Shown in pieces: positions 26,061 to 34,545 of a DNA stretch of 60,049 nucleotides. This stretch comes from Natrinema thermotolerans DSM 11552 (GTDB lineage: Archaea > Halobacteriota > Halobacteria > Halobacteriales > Natrialbaceae), in assembly GCA_000337115.1 (NCBI GenBank), contig AOIR01000064.1, forward strand, positions 102,135 through 162,183, read 5' to 3'. The notes beneath the pieces are model-generated. The model did no database searches. It was not told where the DNA came from and saw only the letters and a list, made by a program, of their open reading frames with translations. Positions within the stretch are counted from its first letter, which is position 1. Each line of letters begins with the position of its first letter. The translations under genes and the position numbers were made by a program.

Positions 26061-26939
26061 GTGTCGTACGATAATCACACGCCCGACTCGAGGTTTCGAT
26101 CGTTGATCGATCGGTTCGGCTTCCCGCACCTGCTGACGGTAACGCTCGCGCTGGTCGCGACGACGATCCTGCTGGGGATCGCCGCGAAGGCGACGGGCTC
26201 CGGGCTGGCCTGCGAGGCCAACTGGCCGCAGTGTGACGCCGGACCGTTTAACCTGTTCCCAGCGAACCTCCCGAGTTTCTACGAGTGGTTCCACCGCTTC
26301 GTCTCGATGTTCGCCGGCTTCGCCATCATCGGCTCCGCGATCGCCGCCTGGCGACTGCCCGATATCGACCGAAACGTCGCCGGACTGGTCGTCCTCGGGA
26401 TGGTCCTGACGCCAGTGCAGGTCGCGCTCGGTCGCGAGACGGTCACCACGTACACGATGGACATCCTCTCGCTGCACTTCTGGACGGCCGTCACCATCTT
26501 CACCCTGTTTCTGGTCGCGACCGTCCTCGTGTGGGCACACCGACTAACCAGCCGCCACGTCGTCGCCGCGCTCGTACTGGGGCTCGTCGCCCTACCCGTC
26601 CACGTCACGCTCAGTCCCGTCGTCGGCTCGGAGATCTCGAGTTACTCGCCGACGATGCAGATGGCCCAGTACGGCGTGACGCTCGTCCTGCTGGGTGCGG
26701 CGATCGTCGCCGCGATGGTCGGTCGTCGCCGCCTGACGGGTCGCGCCGTCGTCCCGCTGCTCGCGGCACCGCCGATCGTGATCGCCGTCCTCTTCTTCGG
26801 CCGGCAGGCGATCAACCCCGCGCTCGAGGTGCCGTACCTCGTCGCGGTGGCCGTCTCGCTGGTCACCTTCCTCGCCGGACTGGTGCTTACCCGCTCCGCG
26901 AACGCGACCGAGGGTGACGCCGACGCGCTCTCGCCCTGA
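26061..26939 (+). CDS. ctaA: COX15/CtaA-family heme A synthase-like protein
   Basis: A 292-residue membrane protein with about eight helices. The N-half carries CtaA hallmarks: KATGSGLACEANWPQC with the loop cysteine pair, a histidine in WFHRFVS and another in LSLHFW. The enzyme oxidises heme O to heme A for cytochrome oxidase. In the C-half the matching positions read MQMAQYG, with no paired histidines, so one heme site seems lost. Translation probably begins at GTG 26061 because no ATG fits. It stands alone on its strand, away from oxidase genes. Confidence 0.85.
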   Translation: MSYDNHTPDSRFRSLIDRFGFPHLLTVTLALVATTILLGIAAKATGSGLACEANWPQCDAGPFNLFPANLPSFYEWFHRFVSMFAGFAIIGSAIAAWRLPDIDRNVAGLVVLGMVLTPVQVALGRETVTTYTMDILSLHFWTAVTIFTLFLVATVLVWAHRLTSRHVVAALVLGLVALPVHVTLSPVVGSEISSYSPTMQMAQYGVTLVLLGAAIVAAMVGRRRLTGRAVVPLLAAPPIVIAVLFFGRQAINPALEVPYLVAVAVSLVTFLAGLVLTRSANATEGDADALSP

Positions 26940-26980
26940 CCGGGTACGGACCGGACCCGTCGCCGTTCTTCCGATTCCGA

Positions 26981-27472
26981 TCAGCCCATACCCACGACGA
27001 TCGCGGCCCCCGTGAGAATCGAGCCGAGGCCCAGTCCGAACAGTCCGTAGTTCGCGACCGGGTTCGCCGCGGTCGTCACCTCGAGGGAGTACCGTCGCCG
27101 CGAGAGGGGCCAGAACGGGCGGACGCCCATCGGCGTCAGCGCGTCGACGAACAGATGGGAGCCGACCGAGACGAAACCGACGAGGAAGGCGAAGGTCACG
27201 AAGCCGACGTCGGCGAAGGCCGAGGACGCGTCGACGAGGACGCCGGTGATCGTCGCGAGGCCGATGCCGACCAACAGCGCGAACGGGATCGTATGGGTCG
27301 GTCCGCGGTGGTCGATCAGCGGGAGCCGGTGATCGTAGTCCGGCAGCGTCGAGAGCGCGACACAGACGAGGCCGCCGACGATCGCGACCTCGCCGTAGCC
27401 GCCCACGGCGATGATGGTGCCAAGCGGTGCGTACGCCGTGAGCGCACCGCCGTAGTGGCCCACCTGATACAT
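26981..27472 (-). CDS. YdjM/DUF457-family membrane metal-dependent hydrolase
   Basis: A 163-residue membrane protein of the DUF457 family (often called metal-dependent hydrolase). Signatures are HYGGALTAYAPLG, LPDYDHRLP, HRGPTHTIPFA and SHLFVDALTPMGV before WPLSRRRYSL; the His and Asp residues could hold a metal. The start at MYQVGHYGG is chosen because TTTATG lies 30 nt upstream and the paralogue at 42993 starts at the equivalent MYRDGHAG. Biochemical role not established. Confidence 0.82.
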   Translation of the reverse strand: MYQVGHYGGALTAYAPLGTIIAVGGYGEVAIVGGLVCVALSTLPDYDHRLPLIDHRGPTHTIPFALLVGIGLATITGVLVDASSAFADVGFVTFAFLVGFVSVGSHLFVDALTPMGVRPFWPLSRRRYSLEVTTAANPVANYGLFGLGLGSILTGAAIVVGMG

Positions 27473-27640
27473 GTGCGACATGATCGGCCAACGGGGCATA
27501 AAGCCACCGCCATCCGCCCGCGAACGGCGGACAGGGCGATACCGGCCCGGAGAGTACCCAGTAGCGAACGGGACCGGTGGCGGGCGGCCCCGTTCGCCGC
27601 GACCGACGCGGTTTTGATCGCGAACCGCCTCCGAACGGCT

Positions 27641-28279
27641 GTGCGAAACGTTACGGACAGGACGAGCAACCCGTTCGGACTGCGTGCGCCGGTCGATCGC
27701 TCCGATCCCGAGGACCGGGCCGCCGTCTTCGGCTACGGCGACGCCAACGCCGACTTCCACGTGATCGGCGACTACCCCGGCGTCCATGGCGGCGAAACGA
27801 CCGGGGTCCCGTTCACCGAAACTGCGGCCGGACTCGCCGTCCAAGACGTCGCCCGCGCGGTCGGGTTCGCGAGCGGCCCGCGGGACGACCCCGTCCTCGA
27901 GAACTGTTTCTGGAGCTACGTCTACCTCTGTAGCCTGCCCGCGGACGAAGCGCCGACCGACGACGACTACGCCGACCTCGAGCGGTTTTTCGACGCCGAA
28001 CTCCGCGCGATCAACGCACATATCCTCCTGCCGGTCGGTGCCCGTGCGACCGACCGGGTCCTCCGGGAGTACACGACCCAACGCCGTCGGTACGACGACC
28101 CTCTCGAGATGGGCGCGCTCCACGCGAGCGAGATCCGCGGACGAGGGGTGCTGGTCGTTCCGATCAGGGAGCCAAGCGAGTGGGCCGACGGCGACCGCGA
28201 GGCGATCGTCGCACGGCTCGAGGCCCTGCTCGCGAGCGATTACCGGCAGACGAAAGGAGTCGCGACGACGGTGGGTTAG
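27641..28279 (+). CDS. Uracil-DNA glycosylase superfamily-like protein
   Basis: A 212-residue protein whose centre resembles family 4/5-type uracil-DNA glycosylases: FHVIGDYPGVHGGETTGVPFTET (pattern G-D-x-P-G then G-x-P-F) and AHILLPVGARATDRVL. The usual C-terminal HPS motif is not visible and only two cysteines are present (NCFWSYVYLC), so the four-cysteine iron-sulphur site is missing. It may be a divergent base-excision enzyme or a related fold with another role. GTG 27641 is the only sensible start. Confidence 0.65.
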   Translation: MRNVTDRTSNPFGLRAPVDRSDPEDRAAVFGYGDANADFHVIGDYPGVHGGETTGVPFTETAAGLAVQDVARAVGFASGPRDDPVLENCFWSYVYLCSLPADEAPTDDDYADLERFFDAELRAINAHILLPVGARATDRVLREYTTQRRRYDDPLEMGALHASEIRGRGVLVVPIREPSEWADGDREAIVARLEALLASDYRQTKGVATTVG

Positions 28280-28578
28280 TTGGTCTTCGGGGCGAAAACG
28301 AGCAGTGCCGTACTCGCCTCGCGCGCGTACGGAGAGATGTCCTGATCACCGTCGAACCGAGCGACATCGCCCGGCTCGAGGTCGTAGACCTCGTCGCCGA
28401 GGGTGAGTTCCACGGCTCCCTCGAGCAGGTGAAGGACGACGTTCGACTCCGGATGGCGGTGTTCGGGAACACGCTGATCCTCGGTCAACTCGAGACGGAC
28501 GGTTCGTGGCGTCTGTCCGTCGAAGACTTCTGCGTGGGGCGCATCGTCGAGGCGCTCGAGCGACGTGACTTCGGGCAT
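28276..28578 (-). CDS. Small cupin-domain protein
   Basis: A 100-residue single-cupin protein. Motif 1 is present as EHRHPESNVVLHLLEGAVEL and motif 2 as LEPGDVARFDGDQDIS, though the last metal histidine of motif 2 is replaced. Cupins of this size bind small molecules or act as isomerases or dioxygenases; no substrate can be named. A TATAAG box lies 30 nt before the ATG. The 3 prime end overlaps the UDG-like gene by 4 nt in a convergent arrangement. Confidence 0.82.
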   Translation of the reverse strand: MPEVTSLERLDDAPHAEVFDGQTPRTVRLELTEDQRVPEHRHPESNVVLHLLEGAVELTLGDEVYDLEPGDVARFDGDQDISPYAREASTALLVFAPKTN

Positions 28579-28771
28579 ATACGAATCGAAACGGGTCGTG
28601 GACTTATACCTCCGGACGAATCGGTTCGACCCGACCGACGACGCGGCCGGCGCGCTGTCGGTGGTGGAGCCGATCGTCAGTCGAACCCATGACGCCCCAA
28701 GACATTTTATTTGAACCGAATCCCTGTTTCCTGCGAAAAGTTAAATTGAATGCGTAATGATGGGGTTTCGT

Positions 28772-30133
28772 ATGGAGGTCATCAATCCGGCCACCGGCGA
28801 GCGAGAGCGGACGGTCGAGGAGCATACCGAATCCGATGTCGACGACGCCCTCGAGCGGGCGACGGCGGCCTACGAGGAGTGGCGTGACCGACCGATCCGC
28901 GAGCGTGAGGAACTGCTCGCGGCCGCAGGGGACGTGCTTCGTGAGAACAAGCGCGAGTACGCCGAGACGATGACCCGGGAGATGGGGAAGCCGATATCGC
29001 AGGCGGTCGCCGAGGTCGAGAAGTGTGCCTGGGTCTGTGACCACTACGCCGAACACGGCAGCGCCTACCTCTCGGCGGACGGCCACCCGAGCCCGCCGGG
29101 CTCGTCGGTCGAGACGGTCTACGATCCGCTCGGTCCGATCCTGGCGGTGATGCCGTGGAACTTCCCGTTCTGGCAGGTGTTCCGATTCGCGGCACCCCAT
29201 CTCACGTCGGGGAACGTCGGGCTGCTCAAGCACGCTTCGAACGTCCCCGGCTGCGCGCAAGCGATCGAGGACGTGTTCCGAAAGGCGGGCTACCCCGAGG
29301 ACGTCTTCCAGACGCTGCTGATTTCCTCGGATCTTGTCGACGATGTCATCGAGGACGACCGCGTCAAAGCCGCGACCGTCACCGGCAGCGGTCCGGCCGG
29401 TCGCGCCGTGGCTTCGACGGCGGGCGACCAACTCAAAACGTCCGTCCTCGAGCTGGGCGGGAGCGACCCGTTCGTCGTTCTCGACGACGCCGATATCGAG
29501 GCCGCGGCCGAGACCGGCGCGTGGGCACGCAACCAGAACGGCGGTCAGTCCTGCATCGCCGGCAAGCGATTCCTCGTCCACACCGACGTCTACGACGAGT
29601 TCCTCGAGGCCTTTGTCGACGAGGTCGAGTCGCTGACCGTCGGCGATCCGACGGACGAGGAGACGGATATCGGCCCGCAGGCCCGGGCGGACCTCATGGA
29701 CGAACTCCACGAACAGGTGGCAGCGAGCGTCGCGGCCGGTGCGGAGCTACTCACCGGTGGCGAACCGCTGGACCGCGAGGGCGCGTTCTATCCGCCAACC
29801 ATCCTCGCGGACGTTCCGGAGGGCTGTCCGGCCGACAGCGAGGAGACGTTCGGGCCGGTCGCCGCGGTCTACGAGATCGACGACGAGGACGCCCTCGTCG
29901 CCAAAGCCAACGACACCGAGTTCGGCCTCGGGGCGACCATCTGGACGGAAGACCGCGATCGCGGCCGACGGCTCGCCCGCGAGATCGACGCGGGCTGTGT
30001 CTACGTCAACCAACTCGTCAAATCCGATCCGCGGGTGCCCTTCGGCGGCGTCGGGGAGTCAGGCTACGGCCGCGAACTCGCGCGCGACGGCATGCTCGAG
30101 TTCGTCAACCGGAAGACGGTCTGGGTCGAGTGA
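28772..30133 (+). CDS. NAD(P) aldehyde dehydrogenase, succinate/aspartate-semialdehyde type
   Basis: A 453-residue aldehyde dehydrogenase with MPWNFPFWQ, the general base glutamate in LELGGSDPF, catalytic cysteine in GGQSCIAGKRF and PFGGVGESGYG near the end. The short length and sequence resemble NAD-dependent succinate-semialdehyde dehydrogenases (Sad/GabD2 type). In bacterial ectoine clusters the related Ssd/DoeC oxidises aspartate semialdehyde to aspartate. GTTAAATT about 32 nt upstream supports ATG 28772 over ATG 28757. Transcribed alone; a GABA shunt role is the main alternative. Confidence 0.87.
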   Translation: MEVINPATGERERTVEEHTESDVDDALERATAAYEEWRDRPIREREELLAAAGDVLRENKREYAETMTREMGKPISQAVAEVEKCAWVCDHYAEHGSAYLSADGHPSPPGSSVETVYDPLGPILAVMPWNFPFWQVFRFAAPHLTSGNVGLLKHASNVPGCAQAIEDVFRKAGYPEDVFQTLLISSDLVDDVIEDDRVKAATVTGSGPAGRAVASTAGDQLKTSVLELGGSDPFVVLDDADIEAAAETGAWARNQNGGQSCIAGKRFLVHTDVYDEFLEAFVDEVESLTVGDPTDEETDIGPQARADLMDELHEQVAASVAAGAELLTGGEPLDREGAFYPPTILADVPEGCPADSEETFGPVAAVYEIDDEDALVAKANDTEFGLGATIWTEDRDRGRRLAREIDAGCVYVNQLVKSDPRVPFGGVGESGYGRELARDGMLEFVNRKTVWVE

Positions 30134-30240
30134 GCAGCTGAGACACCCCGTTCGGACTGGCTCACCTGTCCTGTTCGGTTTTCGTACTCTACCGTCGGTC
30201 AACATATACGTGGCTCGAGCCAAAATGTTCGAACGGAGCC

Positions 30241-31317
30241 ATGACGCCGAGCGTCTCCCGCAGGCGGCTTCTCACGGCAACGTGTGGTGCAGTCGTCGCC
30301 GGAACCGCCGGCTGTCTCGCCCGATCGGCGGATTCGGAGCCGCCGGATCCGACCGAATCGACGGCCGCGACCGCAGCCGACAACGCGTACGGGACCGTCT
30401 ATGAGGACGCGATCGACTCGGTCGTCGAGATCCGGACTCCGAAGGGGAGCGGGACCGGGTTCGCGTTCGACGAGAGCCACGTCGTCACGAACGCCCACGT
30501 GGTCGGAACCGCGAGTGTCGTCGAGGTCCGATTCGCCGACGGGCAGTGGCGGTCCGGGTCGGTCGCGGGCGCGGACGCCCACAGTGATCTGGCCGCCGTC
30601 GCGGTCGAGGACCCGCCGTCGTCGGCGACGCCGCTTCCCTTCGTCGACGACCCGCCGGCCGTCGGTCGGGAGGTCATCGCGATCGGCAACCCATTCGATC
30701 TCGAGGGAACGATCACGACGGGGATCGTCAGCGGCGTCGACCGGTCGATCCCGGCACCGACCGGCTACAGCATCCCCGATGCGATCCAGACCGACGCCGC
30801 GGTCAACCCGGGCAACAGCGGCGGCCCGCTGCTGACGCTGGAGGGCGCGGTCGCCGCGGTCATCAACTCCGGCGGCGGGGACAACGTCGGCTTCGGCATC
30901 TCCGCGGCACTGACCGAACGCGTCGTCCCCGACCTCGTCGAAGAAGGGGCGTACGACCACTCGTTTCTCGGCGCGTCGTTCACCGACGTCACGCCCGCCG
31001 TCGCGTCCGCGAACGACCTCGCGGACCGCGGCGGGCTACTCGTCGTCGATATCGTCGGCGGCGGGCCGGCGGCCGGCGTCCTCGAGCCGAGTCCCGGAAC
31101 GGAGTACACCGGTCGGGGACGCGTGCCCGCCGGCGGTGACGTTCTTCTCGCCGTCGACGGGACGGCACTGGCGACGAAAGAGGACCTCGAGAGCTATCTC
31201 GCGCTCGAGACGCGGCCGGGCGATACCGTCGAGTTGACCGTCCGCCGCGACGGCACCGAACGGTCCGTCTCGCTCGAACTCGGGACCCGTCCCGCGCGTC
31301 GCGGGCCGTACCGGTAG
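30241..31317 (+). CDS. HtrA/DegP-like serine protease, Tat lipoprotein
   Basis: A 358-residue secreted protease. The N-terminus has a twin-arginine signal (SRRRLL) and lipobox TAGC ending near residue 25, so it should be exported folded and lipid-anchored outside the cell. The trypsin-like domain shows the triad: His in TNAHVVG, Asp in AHSDLAAV and Ser in NPGNSGGPLL. A PDZ domain follows (about 245-345: GPAAGVLEP, GDVLLAVDGTAL). Role is likely surface protein quality control. Monocistronic. Confidence 0.9.
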   Translation: MTPSVSRRRLLTATCGAVVAGTAGCLARSADSEPPDPTESTAATAADNAYGTVYEDAIDSVVEIRTPKGSGTGFAFDESHVVTNAHVVGTASVVEVRFADGQWRSGSVAGADAHSDLAAVAVEDPPSSATPLPFVDDPPAVGREVIAIGNPFDLEGTITTGIVSGVDRSIPAPTGYSIPDAIQTDAAVNPGNSGGPLLTLEGAVAAVINSGGGDNVGFGISAALTERVVPDLVEEGAYDHSFLGASFTDVTPAVASANDLADRGGLLVVDIVGGGPAAGVLEPSPGTEYTGRGRVPAGGDVLLAVDGTALATKEDLESYLALETRPGDTVELTVRRDGTERSVSLELGTRPARRGPYR

Positions 31318-31478
31318 CCGGGCGGAGCGACCGAGTCACTCGATTTTCGTCCGCCTTCGTGGTCCGTCCTCGCCGAGGCCTCGTTTAAGTAGTATACGAG
31401 AACATGTTCTCGGGTCTTCCCGACCGGTAAGAACCGGCTTTCCCCGTTATACGTCGGCTATTCTTAGCACCGATCGTC

Positions 31479-32633
31479 ATGAGTGATCGAATCGGCGCAC
31501 CCGGACTGGGGCTATCGCGACGCGAATTCGTTGCTGCGACCGGTGGCGTGGCGGCACTGACCGGCATGGCCGGCTGTGTGGGCCGGGGCTCTCAGGGAGA
31601 CGCCGGCTCCGAGGAGCCGTCCGCGAAGTCCGCGGGGTCGGAACCCGATCTGCCGTGGACGAGTTCCCCGGAGGTCGTCCAGGTCGACGAGCAGGGCGGG
31701 AGCGTGACGCTACAGTCGGTATCGGCCCAACACGCGGTCCACCCGATGGACTCGATGGGCGGACCGGTAGAACTGCCGCGGGTCTGGGCCTTCAAGGCCG
31801 ACGACGGCGAACCCAGCGTTCCCGGCCCGATCCTCCGGACGACGGAGGGCAACGACATCGAAGTAACCCTCGACAACACGGGCAACGATCACCCGCACAC
31901 GCTGCACTTTCACGGGGCACAGAAGACCTGGGAGAACGACGGCGTCCCGACGACGACGGGGATCACGGTCAACCCCGGCGAGAAACACACCTACACGATT
32001 CCGGCGAACGTTCCGGGAACACACCTCTATCACTGCCACTACCAGACCCATCGCCACATCGACATGGGGATGTACGGTATCTTCCGCGTCGATCCGAAGG
32101 GGTACGAGCCCGCCGACAAGGAGTACTTCTTCACGCTGAAAGACTGGGATTCGCGGGTCAACCGCCAGTTCGCCGGCGAGGACGTCGACTACAGTCCACG
32201 GAACCGCAACCCCGACGTGTTCACGATCAACGGCAAGAGCCTCCCGCGGACGCTCCACCCCGAGGAGGGCTCCCCGATCATCGTCGACCACGGCGACACC
32301 GTCCGCCTCCACATGGTCAACGCGGGCTACATGTCTCACCCGATGCACACGCACAATCACCGCTTCCGGCTGATCGAGAAAGACGGCGGCCAGCTCCCCG
32401 AGGCGGCTCAGTACGAACAGGACGTCACCAACATCGCGCCTGCAGAACGTCACACCGTCGAGTTCGAGGCCAATGCCGACCCCGGCATCTACCTCATGCA
32501 CTGTCACAAGGTCAACCACGCGATGAACGGCGACTCCTACCCCGGCGGCATGGTCAACGGCATCGTCTACCGGGACGCGATGGACACCGACGTCTTCGCC
32601 GACCTCATGTCCTACGCGGGCTACGAGGGCTGA
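31479..32633 (+). CDS. Two-domain multicopper oxidase, Tat lipoprotein
   Basis: A 384-residue exported copper oxidase. A twin-arginine motif (SRREFV) and lipobox MAGC lie in the first 33 residues. Domain 1 carries HTLHFHG and YHCHYQTHRHIDMGM, domain 2 carries HPMHTHNHRF and LMHCHKVNHAMNG. Four HxH motifs point to a trinuclear copper site formed between subunits, as in two-domain laccases, unlike NirK. Type 1 ligands (Cys, His, Met) are clear in domain 1; domain 2 has Cys and His with a shifted Met. The upstream region holds AGTATACGA at 31391-31399. Confidence 0.85.
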   Translation: MSDRIGAPGLGLSRREFVAATGGVAALTGMAGCVGRGSQGDAGSEEPSAKSAGSEPDLPWTSSPEVVQVDEQGGSVTLQSVSAQHAVHPMDSMGGPVELPRVWAFKADDGEPSVPGPILRTTEGNDIEVTLDNTGNDHPHTLHFHGAQKTWENDGVPTTTGITVNPGEKHTYTIPANVPGTHLYHCHYQTHRHIDMGMYGIFRVDPKGYEPADKEYFFTLKDWDSRVNRQFAGEDVDYSPRNRNPDVFTINGKSLPRTLHPEEGSPIIVDHGDTVRLHMVNAGYMSHPMHTHNHRFRLIEKDGGQLPEAAQYEQDVTNIAPAERHTVEFEANADPGIYLMHCHKVNHAMNGDSYPGGMVNGIVYRDAMDTDVFADLMSYAGYEG

Positions 32634-32726
32634 TCGAACCGATCGCGGCCGGTCTCGAGGCACTGCTCCCCGTTCGCTCGAGTCCTCGGAGAACCCACTG
32701 CAACCGCCGGCCGCTGTCGCGAGCAG

Positions 32727-32984
32727 TCAGGGACGACTTTCCGTTCCGGTCCGAACGTCCGGGTCGGTCGCAACCGGCGTCTCGTCCGCGAGCCGCCGCC
32801 GACCCGCAGCCGTGATCTCGTACCGCTGGCCGCCGATCAGTCGAACCTCGTCCCGCTCGTAGAGTCGGTCACAGACGTGATCGACCGTCACCGGATGAGC
32901 GTCGATCGCCGCGGCGAGATCGACGACAGCGAGCGGCCCGTCTGCAGCCAGCACCTCGAGAATCGGGCGGTCGTTCCCGGTCAT
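32727..32984 (-). CDS. Small winged-helix protein downstream of TFB
   Basis: An 85-residue winged helix: ILEVLAADGPLAVVDLAAAI, a recognition helix HPVTVDHVCDRLYERDEV and wing RLIGGQRYEITAAGRRRL. It is a stand-alone DNA-binding domain of the haloarchaeal MarR/PhiH1-like type. Its ATG begins directly next to the stop of the TFB gene, so the two are translated from one transcript and it may act together with that TFB. Confidence 0.78.
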   Translation of the reverse strand: MTGNDRPILEVLAADGPLAVVDLAAAIDAHPVTVDHVCDRLYERDEVRLIGGQRYEITAAGRRRLADETPVATDPDVRTGTESRP

Positions 32985-33959
32985 CTATCGATCACGGGTC
33001 GCCCCGTAGGCGTCCAGTAGTTCGCGGTAGCGGTTCCGGACCGTGACACCGCTGACACCGGTTTCCTCGCCGATCCGTTCCTGTGTGAGTCCCTCGTCGG
33101 TCAGCCGACCCGCCCCGTAGATCGCCGCCGCAGCCAGTCCGGCCGGGCTCCGCCCGCTGTGGAGGTCCCGGTCCTTTGCCGCCTCGAGGATCTTCCGGGC
33201 GAGGCGTTCGGTCTCGTCGCCGACGCCCAGTTCGGAGGCGTACTGCGGGAGGTAGTGGATCGGGTCGGCGGGCTCGATTTTGAGCCCCAGCTCGCTCGAG
33301 AGATAGCGATACGCCCGCTGGACGGGGAGTTTCTCGACCCGGCTGACCGACGCGAACGCGACGAGCGTCCGCGGGGTGCCCTGCTGGCGGGCGGCCGCGT
33401 ACAGACAGGCGGTCGCCATCGCCTCGATCGACCGGCCCGGCAACAGCTCTTCCTCGACGGCCCGGCGGTAGATGACGCCGGCCGTCTCGCGACACGGCTC
33501 GGGGAGGCCAAGCGCCGATGCCATGCGCTCGATCTCGCCGAGTGCCTGTTTGAGGTTCCGTTCGCGGGAGTTTTTCGACGTAAAGCGTTCGTTCCAGGTC
33601 CGCAGCCGCTGGAGTTGGCGGCGCTTCCGCCCCGAGATGCGGTTCCCGTACGCGTCCTCGTCCTGCCAGCCGATCGTCGTGCTGAGGCCCTTGTCGTGTT
33701 TGCGCGCCGTAACCGGCGCGCCGACTCGACACCGGTCGTCGCCGTCGTCGTCGAAGCGTCGCCACTCCGGTCCGTAATCGATTCCGTCGGCGTCGAGAAC
33801 GAGCCCACAGTCCGCACAGGCTCGCTCACCGTGTTCCTCGTCGTAGGCGATCCGGCCGGTACACTCCGGACACTCCGACCGCTCCCGCTCGGGAGCGGCG
33901 TTGCGCTCGCCGTCCCGGGTCGTCCGCTGGTCGGTCGCGTCGACGCTCGTTCCAGTCAT
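32985..33959 (-). CDS. tfb: Transcription initiation factor IIB (TFB)
   Basis: A 324-residue TFB. Zinc ribbon CPEC and CADC (residues about 36-57), then the B-finger/linker with WRRFDDDG and the signature GLSTTIGWQDEDAYGN, followed by two cyclin folds (about 125-215 and 220-318). The second repeat ends in a helix-turn-helix ERIGEETGVSGVTVRNRY that reads the BRE element. It recruits RNA polymerase to TATA promoters. Haloarchaea encode several TFBs, so this is one of a set with its own target genes. Start set at MTGTSVDATD. Confidence 0.93.
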   Translation of the reverse strand: MTGTSVDATDQRTTRDGERNAAPERERSECPECTGRIAYDEEHGERACADCGLVLDADGIDYGPEWRRFDDDGDDRCRVGAPVTARKHDKGLSTTIGWQDEDAYGNRISGRKRRQLQRLRTWNERFTSKNSRERNLKQALGEIERMASALGLPEPCRETAGVIYRRAVEEELLPGRSIEAMATACLYAAARQQGTPRTLVAFASVSRVEKLPVQRAYRYLSSELGLKIEPADPIHYLPQYASELGVGDETERLARKILEAAKDRDLHSGRSPAGLAAAAIYGAGRLTDEGLTQERIGEETGVSGVTVRNRYRELLDAYGATRDR

Positions 33960-34149
33960 ATGTCTATCATCGCCGGAGTCACCCCCGGTTCGTGTGCTGT
34001 CTTCCCTTGGAATGGAGGGAACGGGCAGTATCAACGACCGGCGGATTCCCACGGCCTGAGAACGGGGCGCACGTCCCTTGCGTCACAGCCACATGGTCTG
34101 GATTCGAGAGGAACAACGTTTATTCGCTGCAAGCCGTCACCACGGACGA

Positions 34150-34545
34150 ATGTCGAACGAGGGGGACCCGCTCGAGGACATCGAGATCGACGACGACCGC
34201 GTCGAACGGGGACTCGCACTGCTGGCCCGTCTCGAACACGAACAGCTGCCACTCCCCGACGCCGTCGATCGGATCGAGACGGTCACGTCCGATCCGACGG
34301 TGACCAGGACGATCCTCGATCGGGCCGAACTCCACGGGATCATCGACCGCGAGGACGGTGTCATCCGCCCCAAGAGCCGTCAGTACGTCCGCTTCGATCG
34401 AGACGTCATCACGAAAGAGGGGGACTTCTCTTGCCGGCGCTGTGGCTCGGGACTGAAGACCGGCTACTTCATCGACCTCGAGGCGGGCGAACTCGGCCCC
34501 TTCGGCTCCTCGTGTATCCGCAAAGTGACCGGCCGGGACGACTAA
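34150..34545 (+). CDS. DUF5830-family haloarchaeal protein
   Basis: A 131-residue protein. An N-terminal helical part (VERGLALLARLEHEQLPLPDAVDRIE) predicts a helix-turn-helix-like fold, followed by a C-terminal zinc-knuckle-like segment FSCRRCGSGLKTGYF and SSCIRKV. Pattern and length fit DUF5830, a family known only from haloarchaea. A GTTTATTC box lies 31 nt before ATG 34150, giving a leaderless transcript. Nucleic-acid binding is plausible; function unknown. Confidence 0.8.
   Translation: MSNEGDPLEDIEIDDDRVERGLALLARLEHEQLPLPDAVDRIETVTSDPTVTRTILDRAELHGIIDREDGVIRPKSRQYVRFDRDVITKEGDFSCRRCGSGLKTGYFIDLEAGELGPFGSSCIRKVTGRDD

Noticed and set aside
31479-32633. NirK copper nitrite reductase
   Set aside because: Two HCH motifs and two other HxH motifs indicate a trinuclear copper site instead of the single NirK type 2 site.
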